This document shows, piece after piece, positions 17,891-26,269 of a stretch of DNA of 64,000 nt (the first letter of the stretch is position 1; every line of letters starts with the position of its first letter). A program made the translations under genes and the position numbers. The stretch lies in the NCBI RefSeq assembly GCF_002836595.1, contig NZ_PJBB01000003.1:620001-684000 (forward strand). Direction: 5' to 3'. The notes under the pieces were generated by a model that saw nothing but the letters and a program-made list of their open reading frames with translations, searched no databases and had not been told where the DNA came from. Origin of the DNA: Tenacibaculum sp. Bg11-29 (GTDB lineage Bacteria; Bacteroidota; Bacteroidia; Flavobacteriales; Flavobacteriaceae).

Positions 17891-18630
17891 TATTCCACTT
17901 TAATTGTTTTCTGTAAAACTAAATTAACCCAATTATCTTCACTTACTCCCATCATTGTAAAACCATAATCATTCCCTCTTATTAAATCTGGTGGTGATTC
18001 TCTAGTTATGTTTAAAACAACATTTGAAAGATTGTAATATTGAAACCATTCATCATAAGTGTAAGTTCCTGACAGCAGATTATTTTCGAAATCAGTAATT
18101 ACCTGAAAATAAATAACATTCTCTTTAACAAGACCATCAGCCCAAGTAAATTTAGGTTTTAAACTTACTGATTTATCAACAATTACATTGTTTGTCCATT
18201 CCGTTGGAATAGATTGATGTTTTAATCGAATAGAGTTCGATTTATAAAACTCCCCACTTACTTCGTAAGTAACAATACACCAAACTTCTTTTGTACTTTC
18301 TCTTACAAATCTTTCTAAATAACCATTAAAAACACCTTCTTTTTCTAATTCAACTAATTTATAAAGCGAGTAATCATCTTTATTAACATTTACACTTTCT
18401 GTTTCAAAATATTGAATATTTTTTGCTGATGGTATTGGGTAATAAAAAATATATGTTTTATTATCGTTTAATTTATCACTTGCTGCGCAAGCAATAACCT
18501 CACCTTTATCTAATCCTATTTTACTATTTATTAACTCTTGTAAGTTTGTAAATATGTTAACAGGTGATGTTTCTGTACAACTCCATAAAAAAAAGCAAGA
18601 AATTATGATGTAACCTATTTTATTTCCCAT
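17890..18630 (-). CDS. Lipoprotein of unknown function
   Basis: A 246-residue lipoprotein (lipobox LWSC, cysteine at 18). The rest is rich in beta-strand pattern with aromatic residues (YIFYYPIPSAKNIQYFE, TWADGLVKENVIYFQVITD, TYDEWFQYYNLSNVVLN). I recognise no domain. It sits between the GH113-like gene (11-bp overlap) and the barrel gene (1-bp overlap), so the three are expected to be made together at the cell surface. A role in binding or passing a substrate of the hydrolase is inference only. Confidence 0.7.
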   Translation of the reverse strand: MGNKIGYIIISCFFLWSCTETSPVNIFTNLQELINSKIGLDKGEVIACAASDKLNDNKTYIFYYPIPSAKNIQYFETESVNVNKDDYSLYKLVELEKEGVFNGYLERFVRESTKEVWCIVTYEVSGEFYKSNSIRLKHQSIPTEWTNNVIVDKSVSLKPKFTWADGLVKENVIYFQVITDFENNLLSGTYTYDEWFQYYNLSNVVLNITRESPPDLIRGNDYGFTMMGVSEDNWVNLVLQKTIKVE

Positions 18631-19615
18631 ACAATTGTTTTAGTAATCTTTCAGCAGGCTTATTCTGAGGTGTAAACCTATTATTATTTTCCCCTCCTAC
18701 TTCATTGTGTTTATGAAACCATTTCCATAAAAAACCTCCAGCGAACCAATCTTCTTTCCAAAATTGATTATAAATAGCCTCTGTTGCATTTTTTTGAGCT
18801 TCTAAATTCACCTGCTCAATTACCTTATTTGAATCCCAAGGTTCTTTACCCGTAAAATCAACACTTCTGTAACCATACTCTGTAAACAAAACTGGTTTAT
18901 TTACTTTTTTTCGAACTCTTTGAATTTCTTTTTTATGAACCAACCATCCTTCTTCAAACTCTTCTTTCGATGGTGATTTTTTAGTACTTAAAGGAAAATA
19001 AGCATCAATACCAATATAATCTAATTGCCCCCAAAAAGGAACTCTTTTGTATTCATCCCAGTTCGCAGCGTACGTTAGTTTACCCTTATAAATAGCTCTT
19101 ATTTTCTTAACTAAGGCTTGCCAAAAAAGAGGTCTATTAATTACAAAATTCTCTAGCTCTGTACCAATACAAAAAACAGCAGCTTTTAATTCTTGTGCTG
19201 TTTTAGCATAAGTTAAAATGAATTCTGAATACGAATCTTCTAATATTTTCCAGTCTTTTTCAGACTCCATTTTAATATCTCCAGTAAATTCTCCTTTCCA
19301 AACCCATATTTGAGGCTTAATCATCAGTTTAATATTACTTTTAGTAAACTCTTTGCCATATTGAACAATTCCCTTTTCAGTTTCACCAAACCATTGCCTG
19401 TTGGTATTATGAATTATTTTAGGAGAAGATAAATCTTTGATAAAGCCAAAAGGCATCAACGCAACATAGTTGGCTGACACCTTTAAAATAGGAGAAATAT
19501 GTTTATGGTTTATTTTTTCTGGAGAAGCCACAAAACTAATTCCGTTCATCTTTTTTGTTTGGCTTTTACAAGACAAACATATAAGGCACATTAAAAGGAG
19601 TCTTACTATTTTCAT
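18620..19615 (-). CDS. GH113-like glycoside hydrolase lipoprotein
   Basis: A 331-residue lipoprotein (lipobox LSC, cysteine at 16) with the pattern of a (beta/alpha)8 barrel of the GH113 beta-mannanase type. Seen are MIKPQIWVWKGEF (98-110), FCIGTELENF with candidate acid/base E153 (148-157), YIGIDAYFPLS (200-210) and LFTEYGYRSVDF with candidate nucleophile E246 (243-254). GGFLWKWFHKH closes the barrel. Mannan hydrolysis is the known activity of the family; the present substrate is not proven. It is the first gene of an overlapping three-gene set with an unknown lipoprotein and an Omp85-like barrel. Confidence 0.8.
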   Translation of the reverse strand: MKIVRLLLMCLICLSCKSQTKKMNGISFVASPEKINHKHISPILKVSANYVALMPFGFIKDLSSPKIIHNTNRQWFGETEKGIVQYGKEFTKSNIKLMIKPQIWVWKGEFTGDIKMESEKDWKILEDSYSEFILTYAKTAQELKAAVFCIGTELENFVINRPLFWQALVKKIRAIYKGKLTYAANWDEYKRVPFWGQLDYIGIDAYFPLSTKKSPSKEEFEEGWLVHKKEIQRVRKKVNKPVLFTEYGYRSVDFTGKEPWDSNKVIEQVNLEAQKNATEAIYNQFWKEDWFAGGFLWKWFHKHNEVGGENNNRFTPQNKPAERLLKQLYGK

Positions 19616-19635
19616 AACTCCTAAATTACTGTTTT

Positions 19636-20523
19636 TTAAAATAATGCACGTACCCCTATACTATAAGTACTACCTAAACCCTGAAAATTATATCCTCTCA
19701 CAATATTACTATATAAAACTTCTAAGTTTAAAACACTTGTAAGTTGATATTTACCTCCAAAACCAAGAGATGTATTATTCTGTTCAAAATCCCCAAAACG
19801 TTGTGAATGTTGTACGAACCCTAAAACAGTAGATTTATCAGAAGGAAAGTAACTCATAAATACTCCTGGAGCTACTAAAAAAGTATTATTTGCAAAACTT
19901 TTATCGTCTCCAAAACCATATTCTGTATTTAACTCTGTAAATAGTTGCCAATCTCCACTTTCAAAAGTATAATCATAGAAAAATCTATTTTGTAAAGACC
20001 AAGCTGTTTGATCTAAAAAACCATTTGGATTGTTATTTTCATCACCTTTTTTTAATAAAGGTATATGTAGTGATGTTTGAAAAGAAAAGTTTCCTATGCT
20101 TTCAAAAGGTTGAATTTTAACCGATGGGGCTATAGAGCTAATTCCTTTTCTATCCGTATTTGTATCATCTAAACTAAATACTGAAAGCACTTGTCTACCA
20201 CCAAACGTATTAGAACGAAATTCAACAATAGCACCTACATTAAATCTAGCATTATCAGAAACTCCTGTAAAAACTTCTACAGTAGATGTAAAAAAGTTTT
20301 GTCTAGCAATTTTACTCGATTTGCTATTATTTTCTCCAGTAGATTTTGTCTGCGTATACAAACCATTAAAAAATTTAATATCCCACTGCCCTTTATTTAA
20401 TAGTTTAGATGGTGTATATGTTTGAATATTACTTTTTTCTTCTTTTTTCTCTTCTTGAGCAAATCCTTGAGAAAAACTAAATAAAGCCACTGTGGTTATA
20501 ATATATATAATTCTAGTTTTCAT
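19636..20523 (-). CDS. Outer-membrane beta-barrel protein
   Basis: A 295-residue secreted protein (signal ending QGFAQ at 22, then a charged stretch EEKKEEKSN). The remainder alternates short hydrophobic and polar strands (FNVGAIVEFRSN, FSFQTSLHIPLL, WQLFTELNTEYGFG, FLVAPGVFMSYF) and ends with YSIGVRALF, a terminal aromatic beta-signal. About 12 strands are likely. No substrate or family name can be given. It lies 20 bp upstream of the GH113-like gene on the same strand and may lead that operon. Confidence 0.7.
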   Translation of the reverse strand: MKTRIIYIITTVALFSFSQGFAQEEKKEEKSNIQTYTPSKLLNKGQWDIKFFNGLYTQTKSTGENNSKSSKIARQNFFTSTVEVFTGVSDNARFNVGAIVEFRSNTFGGRQVLSVFSLDDTNTDRKGISSIAPSVKIQPFESIGNFSFQTSLHIPLLKKGDENNNPNGFLDQTAWSLQNRFFYDYTFESGDWQLFTELNTEYGFGDDKSFANNTFLVAPGVFMSYFPSDKSTVLGFVQHSQRFGDFEQNNTSLGFGGKYQLTSVLNLEVLYSNIVRGYNFQGLGSTYSIGVRALF

Positions 20524-20667
20524 TATTACTTTTTTATAATTGAATAAATTAAGACGTTTTGTTTTTCAGTAGCTTACAAGCCTTTTTCTTATTTAAATTC
20601 ATTCTAAATTTATTTACACTATTAAGTTCTTAACTTTAACAACGACCTAACTTGCAAATCAATTATT

Positions 20668-22011
20668 ATGGAACACGTTGTTATTATTGGTAATGGAATT
20701 TCTGGTGTTACAGCCGCAAGACATATTCGTAAACTCTCTGACAAAAGAATAACGATAATATCTACAGAAACTGATTACTTCTTTTCTAGAACTGCTTTAA
20801 TGTATGTGTATATGGGACACATGAAATTTGAACATACGCAACCTTATGAACCTTGGTTTTGGAAAAAAAACAACATTGAACTTAAAAAAGGTTTTGTTAT
20901 CAACATAAACACTTCTAGTAAAGAGCTTGAATTTAGCAACGGTGAAAAATTTTCTTTTGATAAATTAATAATTGCTACAGGGTCTAAACCTAATAAATTT
21001 GGTTGGCCAGGGCAAGATTTAAACGGAGTTATGGGCATGTATCATAAACAAGATTTAGAAAACCTTGAAAAATACGCTCCTAACAATAAAGTATGTAAAC
21101 GAGCTGTAATTATTGGTGGTGGTTTAATAGGAATTGAACTTGCTGAAATGTTACATAGCAGAAATATTCCTGTTACTTTTTTAGTACGTGAAAAGAGTTT
21201 TTGGAATGGTGTTCTGCCTGCTCAAGAATCAGCAATGATTAATAAAGAAATTTTAAATAATCATATTGATTTACGATTAGGAGCTAATTTAAAAGAAATT
21301 AAATCTGATGAAAACGGACAAGTAAAATCAATTATTATTGCTGAAACTGGTGAAGAAATTAAGTGTAATGTTGTTGGATTAACCGCTGGAGTTTCTCCTA
21401 ATGTTAATTTTGTAAAAGAGTCTGGTATCGAGTTAGGAAGAGGTGTAAAAGTTAATCATTTCCTGGAGACTAATATTAAAGATATTTATGCAATTGGTGA
21501 TTGTGCAGAACAGCACGAACCTATTGATCAACGCCGTCCGATAGAGGCAGTTTGGTACACAGGTAGAATGATGGGCGAAACATTAGCGCAAACTATTTGC
21601 GGCAATAAAACAGCATATAAACCTGGGCATTGGTTTAACTCTGCTAAATTTATGGATATAGAATATCAAACCTACGGTTGGGTATGGGCACAACCTAAAG
21701 AAAACGAAGCTCGTTTTTATTGGGAACACGAAAGTGGTAAAAAGTGTATTCACATTAATTATGACAAAAACACTCATGAGTTTATCGGTATAAATAACTT
21801 CGGAATTAGAATGCGTCATGAGTTTTTTGATAAAATTCTAACAGAGAAACGTTCTGTAGAATACGTTTTAGAACATTTGGCTGATGCTAATTTTGATCCT
21901 GAATTTTTTAAACTTCACGAGAAAGAAATTGTATCGAAATTCAACAAAGAAAACAACACAACGATTCAGTTAAAAAAGAAAAGTTGGAAACGAATTTTTA
22001 ATAAAGCATAA
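20668..22011 (+). CDS. NAD(P)/FAD-dependent oxidoreductase
   Basis: A 447-residue pyridine-nucleotide-disulfide-type flavoprotein. The FAD site is IIGNGISGVTAA (6-17), ATGSKP is at 103-108, the NAD(P)H site is IIGGGLIGIELA (148-159), and AIGDCAEQ is at 275-282. The C-terminal part (about 310-447) lacks the dimerisation domain of classical disulfide reductases and resembles nitrite/rubredoxin-reductase-like enzymes. No CxxxxC redox disulfide is visible. The next gene, 4 bp downstream, is a membrane iron-sulfur protein, so the pair probably passes electrons between NAD(P)H and a membrane acceptor; this is inference. Confidence 0.88.
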   Translation: MEHVVIIGNGISGVTAARHIRKLSDKRITIISTETDYFFSRTALMYVYMGHMKFEHTQPYEPWFWKKNNIELKKGFVININTSSKELEFSNGEKFSFDKLIIATGSKPNKFGWPGQDLNGVMGMYHKQDLENLEKYAPNNKVCKRAVIIGGGLIGIELAEMLHSRNIPVTFLVREKSFWNGVLPAQESAMINKEILNNHIDLRLGANLKEIKSDENGQVKSIIIAETGEEIKCNVVGLTAGVSPNVNFVKESGIELGRGVKVNHFLETNIKDIYAIGDCAEQHEPIDQRRPIEAVWYTGRMMGETLAQTICGNKTAYKPGHWFNSAKFMDIEYQTYGWVWAQPKENEARFYWEHESGKKCIHINYDKNTHEFIGINNFGIRMRHEFFDKILTEKRSVEYVLEHLADANFDPEFFKLHEKEIVSKFNKENNTTIQLKKKSWKRIFNKA

Positions 22012-22015
22012 TAAA

Positions 22016-23620
22016 ATGAAAACAATTAAAAACATAGGTTTAACAATATGCTTTATTGGATTTGCTATTTTTACAGCAAGCATATTTATAGGTACAAATA
22101 ATGTTTCTCAAGAAACTTTTAATACTTGGACTAAACAAAAAGTAAAAAGTGAATTTTTCATAGAGAAAGCACAATCAGAAATTGTAAATAAAGAATTAAG
22201 CGCTTTTGAATTATCAAGTAAAATTGTTGAAATAGTAAAAGCTTCAAATGAGTTTCATAAAAGTCAAAAAGAAATTGCTTGGGATAAAATTATTTACTTA
22301 AAATGGAATAAAACTTCTAAAGATTTTATTTACCCGTTAACAAGAGCTTCTGTAACTGGTTGGCCTCAACAAAATCAATGGTTATTTTTCTTATTAACTT
22401 TCGGATTGGCTATTTTAGGAGGATCAATCGCATTTGCTTCTGATTATAAATTATTAGGTCCCGCAGGTATAAAAAACAATGGGATCTTTCAACATTCTGC
22501 TACTAATAGAGGTTATTTAGGGATTTTTGCATTTATCTTTTTTGTTGGATTTTATATGTTCTTATACTTCTTTCCAAACTATTTAGTAAATCCAATTTTA
22601 TCGGTAAATCCAATTAGCAAAGGAATGAGCGGTAATGAATCTAGTCAATGGTTTTTATATGGATTCATGTATTGTTCGGTAATGAGTGTTTTTGCAATAA
22701 GAATGTTTATTAAATACCGTCATAACAATTATCAAATTCTTAGAACAGCGGTTGTTTTATTTTTTCAAATAGCATTCGCCTTTGTAATTCCAGAAATATT
22801 AGTAGCCTTTAATCAACCTTGGTTCGATTTTAAAAATGCATTTCCATTAAACTATTCTTTCTTTTTCGATTGGAATATTAACAATCTATTAGCTAGTGGA
22901 AACATGGGAATATTCATGTTAGTTTGGGGTATTTTATTAACCTTGGTTATTGTACCTGTAATGGTATATTTCTACGGAAAAAGATGGTATTGTTCTTGGG
23001 TTTGTGGTTGTGGTGGATTAGCTGAAACATTAGGAGATCCATACAGACAATTATCAAGTAAGTCTTTATTTTCTTGGAAAGTTGAACGTTGGTTAATTCA
23101 TGGAGTATTAGTTTTCGCACTAGGAATGACAGCTTTAACATTATATACCTATTTTGCAGAAATAGAAAGTTGGAAAGAAATTGCCTTCGGTATTTCTGCT
23201 TATGATATACAAACGTCTTATGGTTTCTTCATTGGTTCAATTTTTTCTGGTGTTATTGGTACAGGTTTTTATCCAATCTTAGGAAATAGAGTTTGGTGTC
23301 GTTTTGGATGTCCGTTAGCTGCATACATGGGATTTGTACAACGTTTTAAATCTCGATTTAGAATAACAACTAATGGAGGTCAATGTATTTCTTGTGGAAA
23401 TTGTTCTACGTATTGTGAACAAGGTATCGATGTACGTTCATATGCACAAAAAGGAGAAAATATTGTACGTTCTAGTTGTGTTGGTTGTGGTATTTGTTCA
23501 GCAGTGTGTCCAAGGGGGGTTTTAAAATTAGAAAACGGGCCTGAAAAAGGAAGAATAAACCCTACAGATGTATTATTAGGAAATGATGTTAATTTAATGG
23601 AGCTAGTAAATGAGAAATAG
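22016..23620 (+). CDS. CcoG/NapH-like membrane 4Fe-4S protein
   Basis: A 534-residue inner-membrane protein with about six to seven hydrophobic segments. It has the polyferredoxin signature RWYCSWVCGCGG (C326, C330, C332), WCRFGCPLA (C428, C432) and two ferredoxin-type clusters at C457-C460-C463-C467 and C488-C491-C494-C498. The first cluster lacks the usual proline after its fourth cysteine (CEQG). The layout recalls CcoG/RdxA or NapH, which move electrons to copper or quinone partners. No cbb3 oxidase genes are nearby; the partner here is more likely the flavoprotein just upstream. The long N-terminal periplasmic loop (about 25-115) is unusual. Confidence 0.85.
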   Translation: MKTIKNIGLTICFIGFAIFTASIFIGTNNVSQETFNTWTKQKVKSEFFIEKAQSEIVNKELSAFELSSKIVEIVKASNEFHKSQKEIAWDKIIYLKWNKTSKDFIYPLTRASVTGWPQQNQWLFFLLTFGLAILGGSIAFASDYKLLGPAGIKNNGIFQHSATNRGYLGIFAFIFFVGFYMFLYFFPNYLVNPILSVNPISKGMSGNESSQWFLYGFMYCSVMSVFAIRMFIKYRHNNYQILRTAVVLFFQIAFAFVIPEILVAFNQPWFDFKNAFPLNYSFFFDWNINNLLASGNMGIFMLVWGILLTLVIVPVMVYFYGKRWYCSWVCGCGGLAETLGDPYRQLSSKSLFSWKVERWLIHGVLVFALGMTALTLYTYFAEIESWKEIAFGISAYDIQTSYGFFIGSIFSGVIGTGFYPILGNRVWCRFGCPLAAYMGFVQRFKSRFRITTNGGQCISCGNCSTYCEQGIDVRSYAQKGENIVRSSCVGCGICSAVCPRGVLKLENGPEKGRINPTDVLLGNDVNLMELVNEK

Positions 23621-24086
23621 GCTACTTTTATTTCTGTTTTTTATATCCTTTGTGGTTTCCTCACAAAAAAGATATCAAAAAGAATATTATGAAAACAATA
23701 GTTTAAAAACAGAAGGTTGGCTAGAAGGTGAGCTAAAAACTGATTATTGGAAATTTTATTACAGAAATGGTCAATTAAAAAAAGAAGGCAACTATAAAAA
23801 GAATCTCTCAATAAAATATTGGTATTTTTACCGCAAAAACGGAACTCTAGAAAAAGAAGGCCATTTCGTTGATGGGAAAAAAAATAAATGGTGGTTGTTT
23901 TATAATAACGAAGGATATGTATATCATAAGTGCCAGTTAAAGAACAATAAGAAAAACGGGTATTGTTTACGTTACAATCAACAAAAATTGGTTAAAGCTG
24001 AAAAATATCAACAAGGAAAAAAAATAAAAGAATGGACAGATTTAGCTTCTTTTAAAAAAGAAAATAGCCTGTCCGATTTAAGATAA
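23610..24086 (+). CDS. YwqK-type MORN-like repeat protein
   Basis: A 158-residue secreted protein (signal ending VVSSQ) built of about five repeats of roughly 22 residues with the pattern YYxNGxLKxEGxYxxGxKxxxW. The repeats are seen at YYENNSLKTEGWLEGEL, YYRNGQLKKEGNYKKN, YRKNGTLEKEGHFVDG and YNNEGYVYHKCQLKNN. Such proteins are often labelled toxin-antitoxin YwqK family antitoxins, but no toxin is nearby and the signal peptide argues for an envelope role. It overlaps the iron-sulfur gene by 11 bp and meets the GT gene with no gap. Confidence 0.8.
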   Translation: MRNRLLLFLFFISFVVSSQKRYQKEYYENNSLKTEGWLEGELKTDYWKFYYRNGQLKKEGNYKKNLSIKYWYFYRKNGTLEKEGHFVDGKKNKWWLFYNNEGYVYHKCQLKNNKKNGYCLRYNQQKLVKAEKYQQGKKIKEWTDLASFKKENSLSDLR

Positions 24087-24779
24087 ATGAATCAATCAAT
24101 TAAAGTAATAATTCCTGCTTATAATGAGCAAGATTCAATAGCTAATGTAATTAACGATATTCCATTAATTGTTAATGAAATAATTGTTATTAGTAACAAT
24201 TCTACTGATGCCACAGAAAAAAACGCAAAAAATGCAGGAGCAACTGTATTAAAAGAACCTAGAAAAGGATACGGCTATGCTTGTTTAAAAGGAATGGAAT
24301 ATATTGCTTCTCTTAAAGAAAAACCAAATATTGTGGTATTTTTAGATGGTGATTATTCTGATTATCCAGAACAGTTAACCGAATTGGTTACCCCTATTAT
24401 AAATGATAACATCGACTTTGTAATTGGTAGCCGTGTAAAAGAATTAAGAGAACAAGGCGCTATGACTCCGCAACAAATATTCGGAAACTGGCTCGCAACT
24501 TTCTTAATGACCCTCTTTTTTGGCGCTAAATTCACTGATTTAGGTCCTTTTAGAGCTATAAAATATGACAAATTATTAGCCCTTAATATGGAAGATAAAA
24601 CGTACGGTTGGACTGTGGAAATGCAATTAAAAGCTTTGAAACAGAAGTTTTCATATATAGAGATCCCTATGAAATACCGAAACAGAATTGGTGTATCAAA
24701 AGTTTCAGGAACCGTAAAAGGTAGTATATTTGCCGGCATTAAAATATTAACTTGGATATTTAAATACAGCTTTAAATAA
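24087..24779 (+). CDS. GT2 glycosyltransferase, Dpm1/DPG-synthase-like
   Basis: A 230-residue GT2 enzyme. Seen are IPAYNEQDSI (9-18), SNNSTDATEK, YGYACLKGM, the metal-binding DGDYSDYPEQ around residue 91, GSRV, and QQIFGNWLATFLMTLFFG followed by TDLGPFRAIK, which is the acceptor-side region of polyprenyl-phosphate glycosyltransferases. It probably loads a sugar onto a lipid carrier for the two downstream membrane enzymes. Its stop overlaps the next start (TAATG at 24778-24781), indicating coupling. Confidence 0.85.
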   Translation: MNQSIKVIIPAYNEQDSIANVINDIPLIVNEIIVISNNSTDATEKNAKNAGATVLKEPRKGYGYACLKGMEYIASLKEKPNIVVFLDGDYSDYPEQLTELVTPIINDNIDFVIGSRVKELREQGAMTPQQIFGNWLATFLMTLFFGAKFTDLGPFRAIKYDKLLALNMEDKTYGWTVEMQLKALKQKFSYIEIPMKYRNRIGVSKVSGTVKGSIFAGIKILTWIFKYSFK

Positions 24780-26269
24780 TGGCTTTACAATATATTATAA
24801 TTACGATTTACACTATATCTTTAGTGCTTATTTTCATGTACGCTTTAGCACAATTAAATTTACTCTTTAATTATTTAAAAGCTCGAAAACAAAAAGACAA
24901 TTCAATTAAATTTGACTTATCTAACCCTAAAGAAGTTCCATATATAACCATTCAACTTCCTGTATTTAATGAACTTTATGTAATGGATCGTTTATTAAAT
25001 AATATTGTAAAGCTTGAATACCCTAGAGAAAAACTTCAAATTCAGGTTTTAGATGACTCTACAGATGAATCAGTAATATCTACAAATAAACACATAAAGG
25101 AACTTCAAAAAACAGGATTGGATATCACGCATATTTGTAGAGAAAATCGTCAAGGTTTTAAAGCTGGTGCTTTAAAAGAAGGTTTAAAAATAGCCAAAGG
25201 AGAATTTATTGCTATTTTTGATGCTGATTTTTTACCTCAAGAAGATTGGTTATTAAAAACCGTTCCATATTTTAAAGATCCAGAAATTGGAGTTGTACAA
25301 ACTCGTTGGGGACATATCAACAGAAATTATTCAACTTTAACTAAAATTCAAGCATTTGCATTAGACGCTCATTTTACATTAGAACAAGTTGGTCGAAACA
25401 GTAAAGGTCATTTTATTAACTTTAATGGAACAGCTGGTTTATGGCGTAAGGAATGTATTTATGATGCAGGAAATTGGGAAGGAGACACACTTACCGAAGA
25501 TTTAGATTTAAGTTATAGAGCTCAGTTAAAAAATTGGAAATTCAAGTATTTAGAAGACGTTGAAACCCCTGCAGAGTTACCAGTAGTTATTAGCGCTGCG
25601 CGTTCTCAGCAATTTCGATGGAATAAAGGTGGTGCTGAAAATTTTCAAAAAATGGCAAAAAGAGTAGTTTCTAGTAAAAACTTATCTTTTAAATCTAAAA
25701 TTCACGGTTTATTACATTTATTAAATAGCTCAATGTTTTTAAATGTCTTTTTAGTTGGCGTATTAAGTATCCCTATGTTGTATATCAAAAATGAATATGC
25801 ACATTTAAAGCCTTATTTTTATATGATGAGCTTTTTTGTAATTAGCTCTTTAATTTTCTTTATTTGTTACTGGCATATGTATAAAAAGACTTATGGTGGT
25901 GGAATTAAAAACTTCTTTAGTTATATAGGCGTATTTTTCACTTTCTTTTCTATCGCAATGGGATTTTCTTTACATAATTCAATTGCTGTTTTAGAAGGTC
26001 ATTTTGGTAAAAAAAGTGAATTTGTTCGCACTCCTAAGTTTAATATTACAACAATTAAAGATGGTTGGAAAAACAATAAATATATTAGCAAAAACATTTC
26101 TTTACATGTTATCATTGAAGGACTTTTAGCTATATATTTTGCTTTTGGTATGTATAGCGCATTTATTGTAGGTGATCAAGGAGGTGATTTTGGTTTATTT
26201 CCATTTCATTTAATGCTTTTTATTGGATTTGGGTATGTATTTTTTAAATCTATTTTTTCAAAAGCCTAA
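24779..26269 (+). CDS. Cellulose-synthase-like processive GT2 membrane glycosyltransferase
   Basis: A 496-residue membrane GT2 enzyme. Motifs in order: QLPVFNE (59-65), DDS (92-94), DAD (148-150), the acceptor-site TED (239-241) and QQFRW (277-281). One membrane segment lies before the catalytic domain and about four to five after it. The D, DxD, TED and QxxRW set belongs to processive glucan or ceramide-glucosyltransferase-like enzymes. The product may be a glycolipid or a beta-glycan and is not resolved. Both flanking starts overlap adjacent stops by one base, placing it in the middle of the operon. Confidence 0.87.
   Translation: MALQYIIITIYTISLVLIFMYALAQLNLLFNYLKARKQKDNSIKFDLSNPKEVPYITIQLPVFNELYVMDRLLNNIVKLEYPREKLQIQVLDDSTDESVISTNKHIKELQKTGLDITHICRENRQGFKAGALKEGLKIAKGEFIAIFDADFLPQEDWLLKTVPYFKDPEIGVVQTRWGHINRNYSTLTKIQAFALDAHFTLEQVGRNSKGHFINFNGTAGLWRKECIYDAGNWEGDTLTEDLDLSYRAQLKNWKFKYLEDVETPAELPVVISAARSQQFRWNKGGAENFQKMAKRVVSSKNLSFKSKIHGLLHLLNSSMFLNVFLVGVLSIPMLYIKNEYAHLKPYFYMMSFFVISSLIFFICYWHMYKKTYGGGIKNFFSYIGVFFTFFSIAMGFSLHNSIAVLEGHFGKKSEFVRTPKFNITTIKDGWKNNKYISKNISLHVIIEGLLAIYFAFGMYSAFIVGDQGGDFGLFPFHLMLFIGFGYVFFKSIFSKA

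Noticed and set aside
24362..24739. 125-codon minus-strand open frame
   Set aside because: Antisense to the GT2 gene whose DGDYSDYP motif is in the same stretch; no support of its own.
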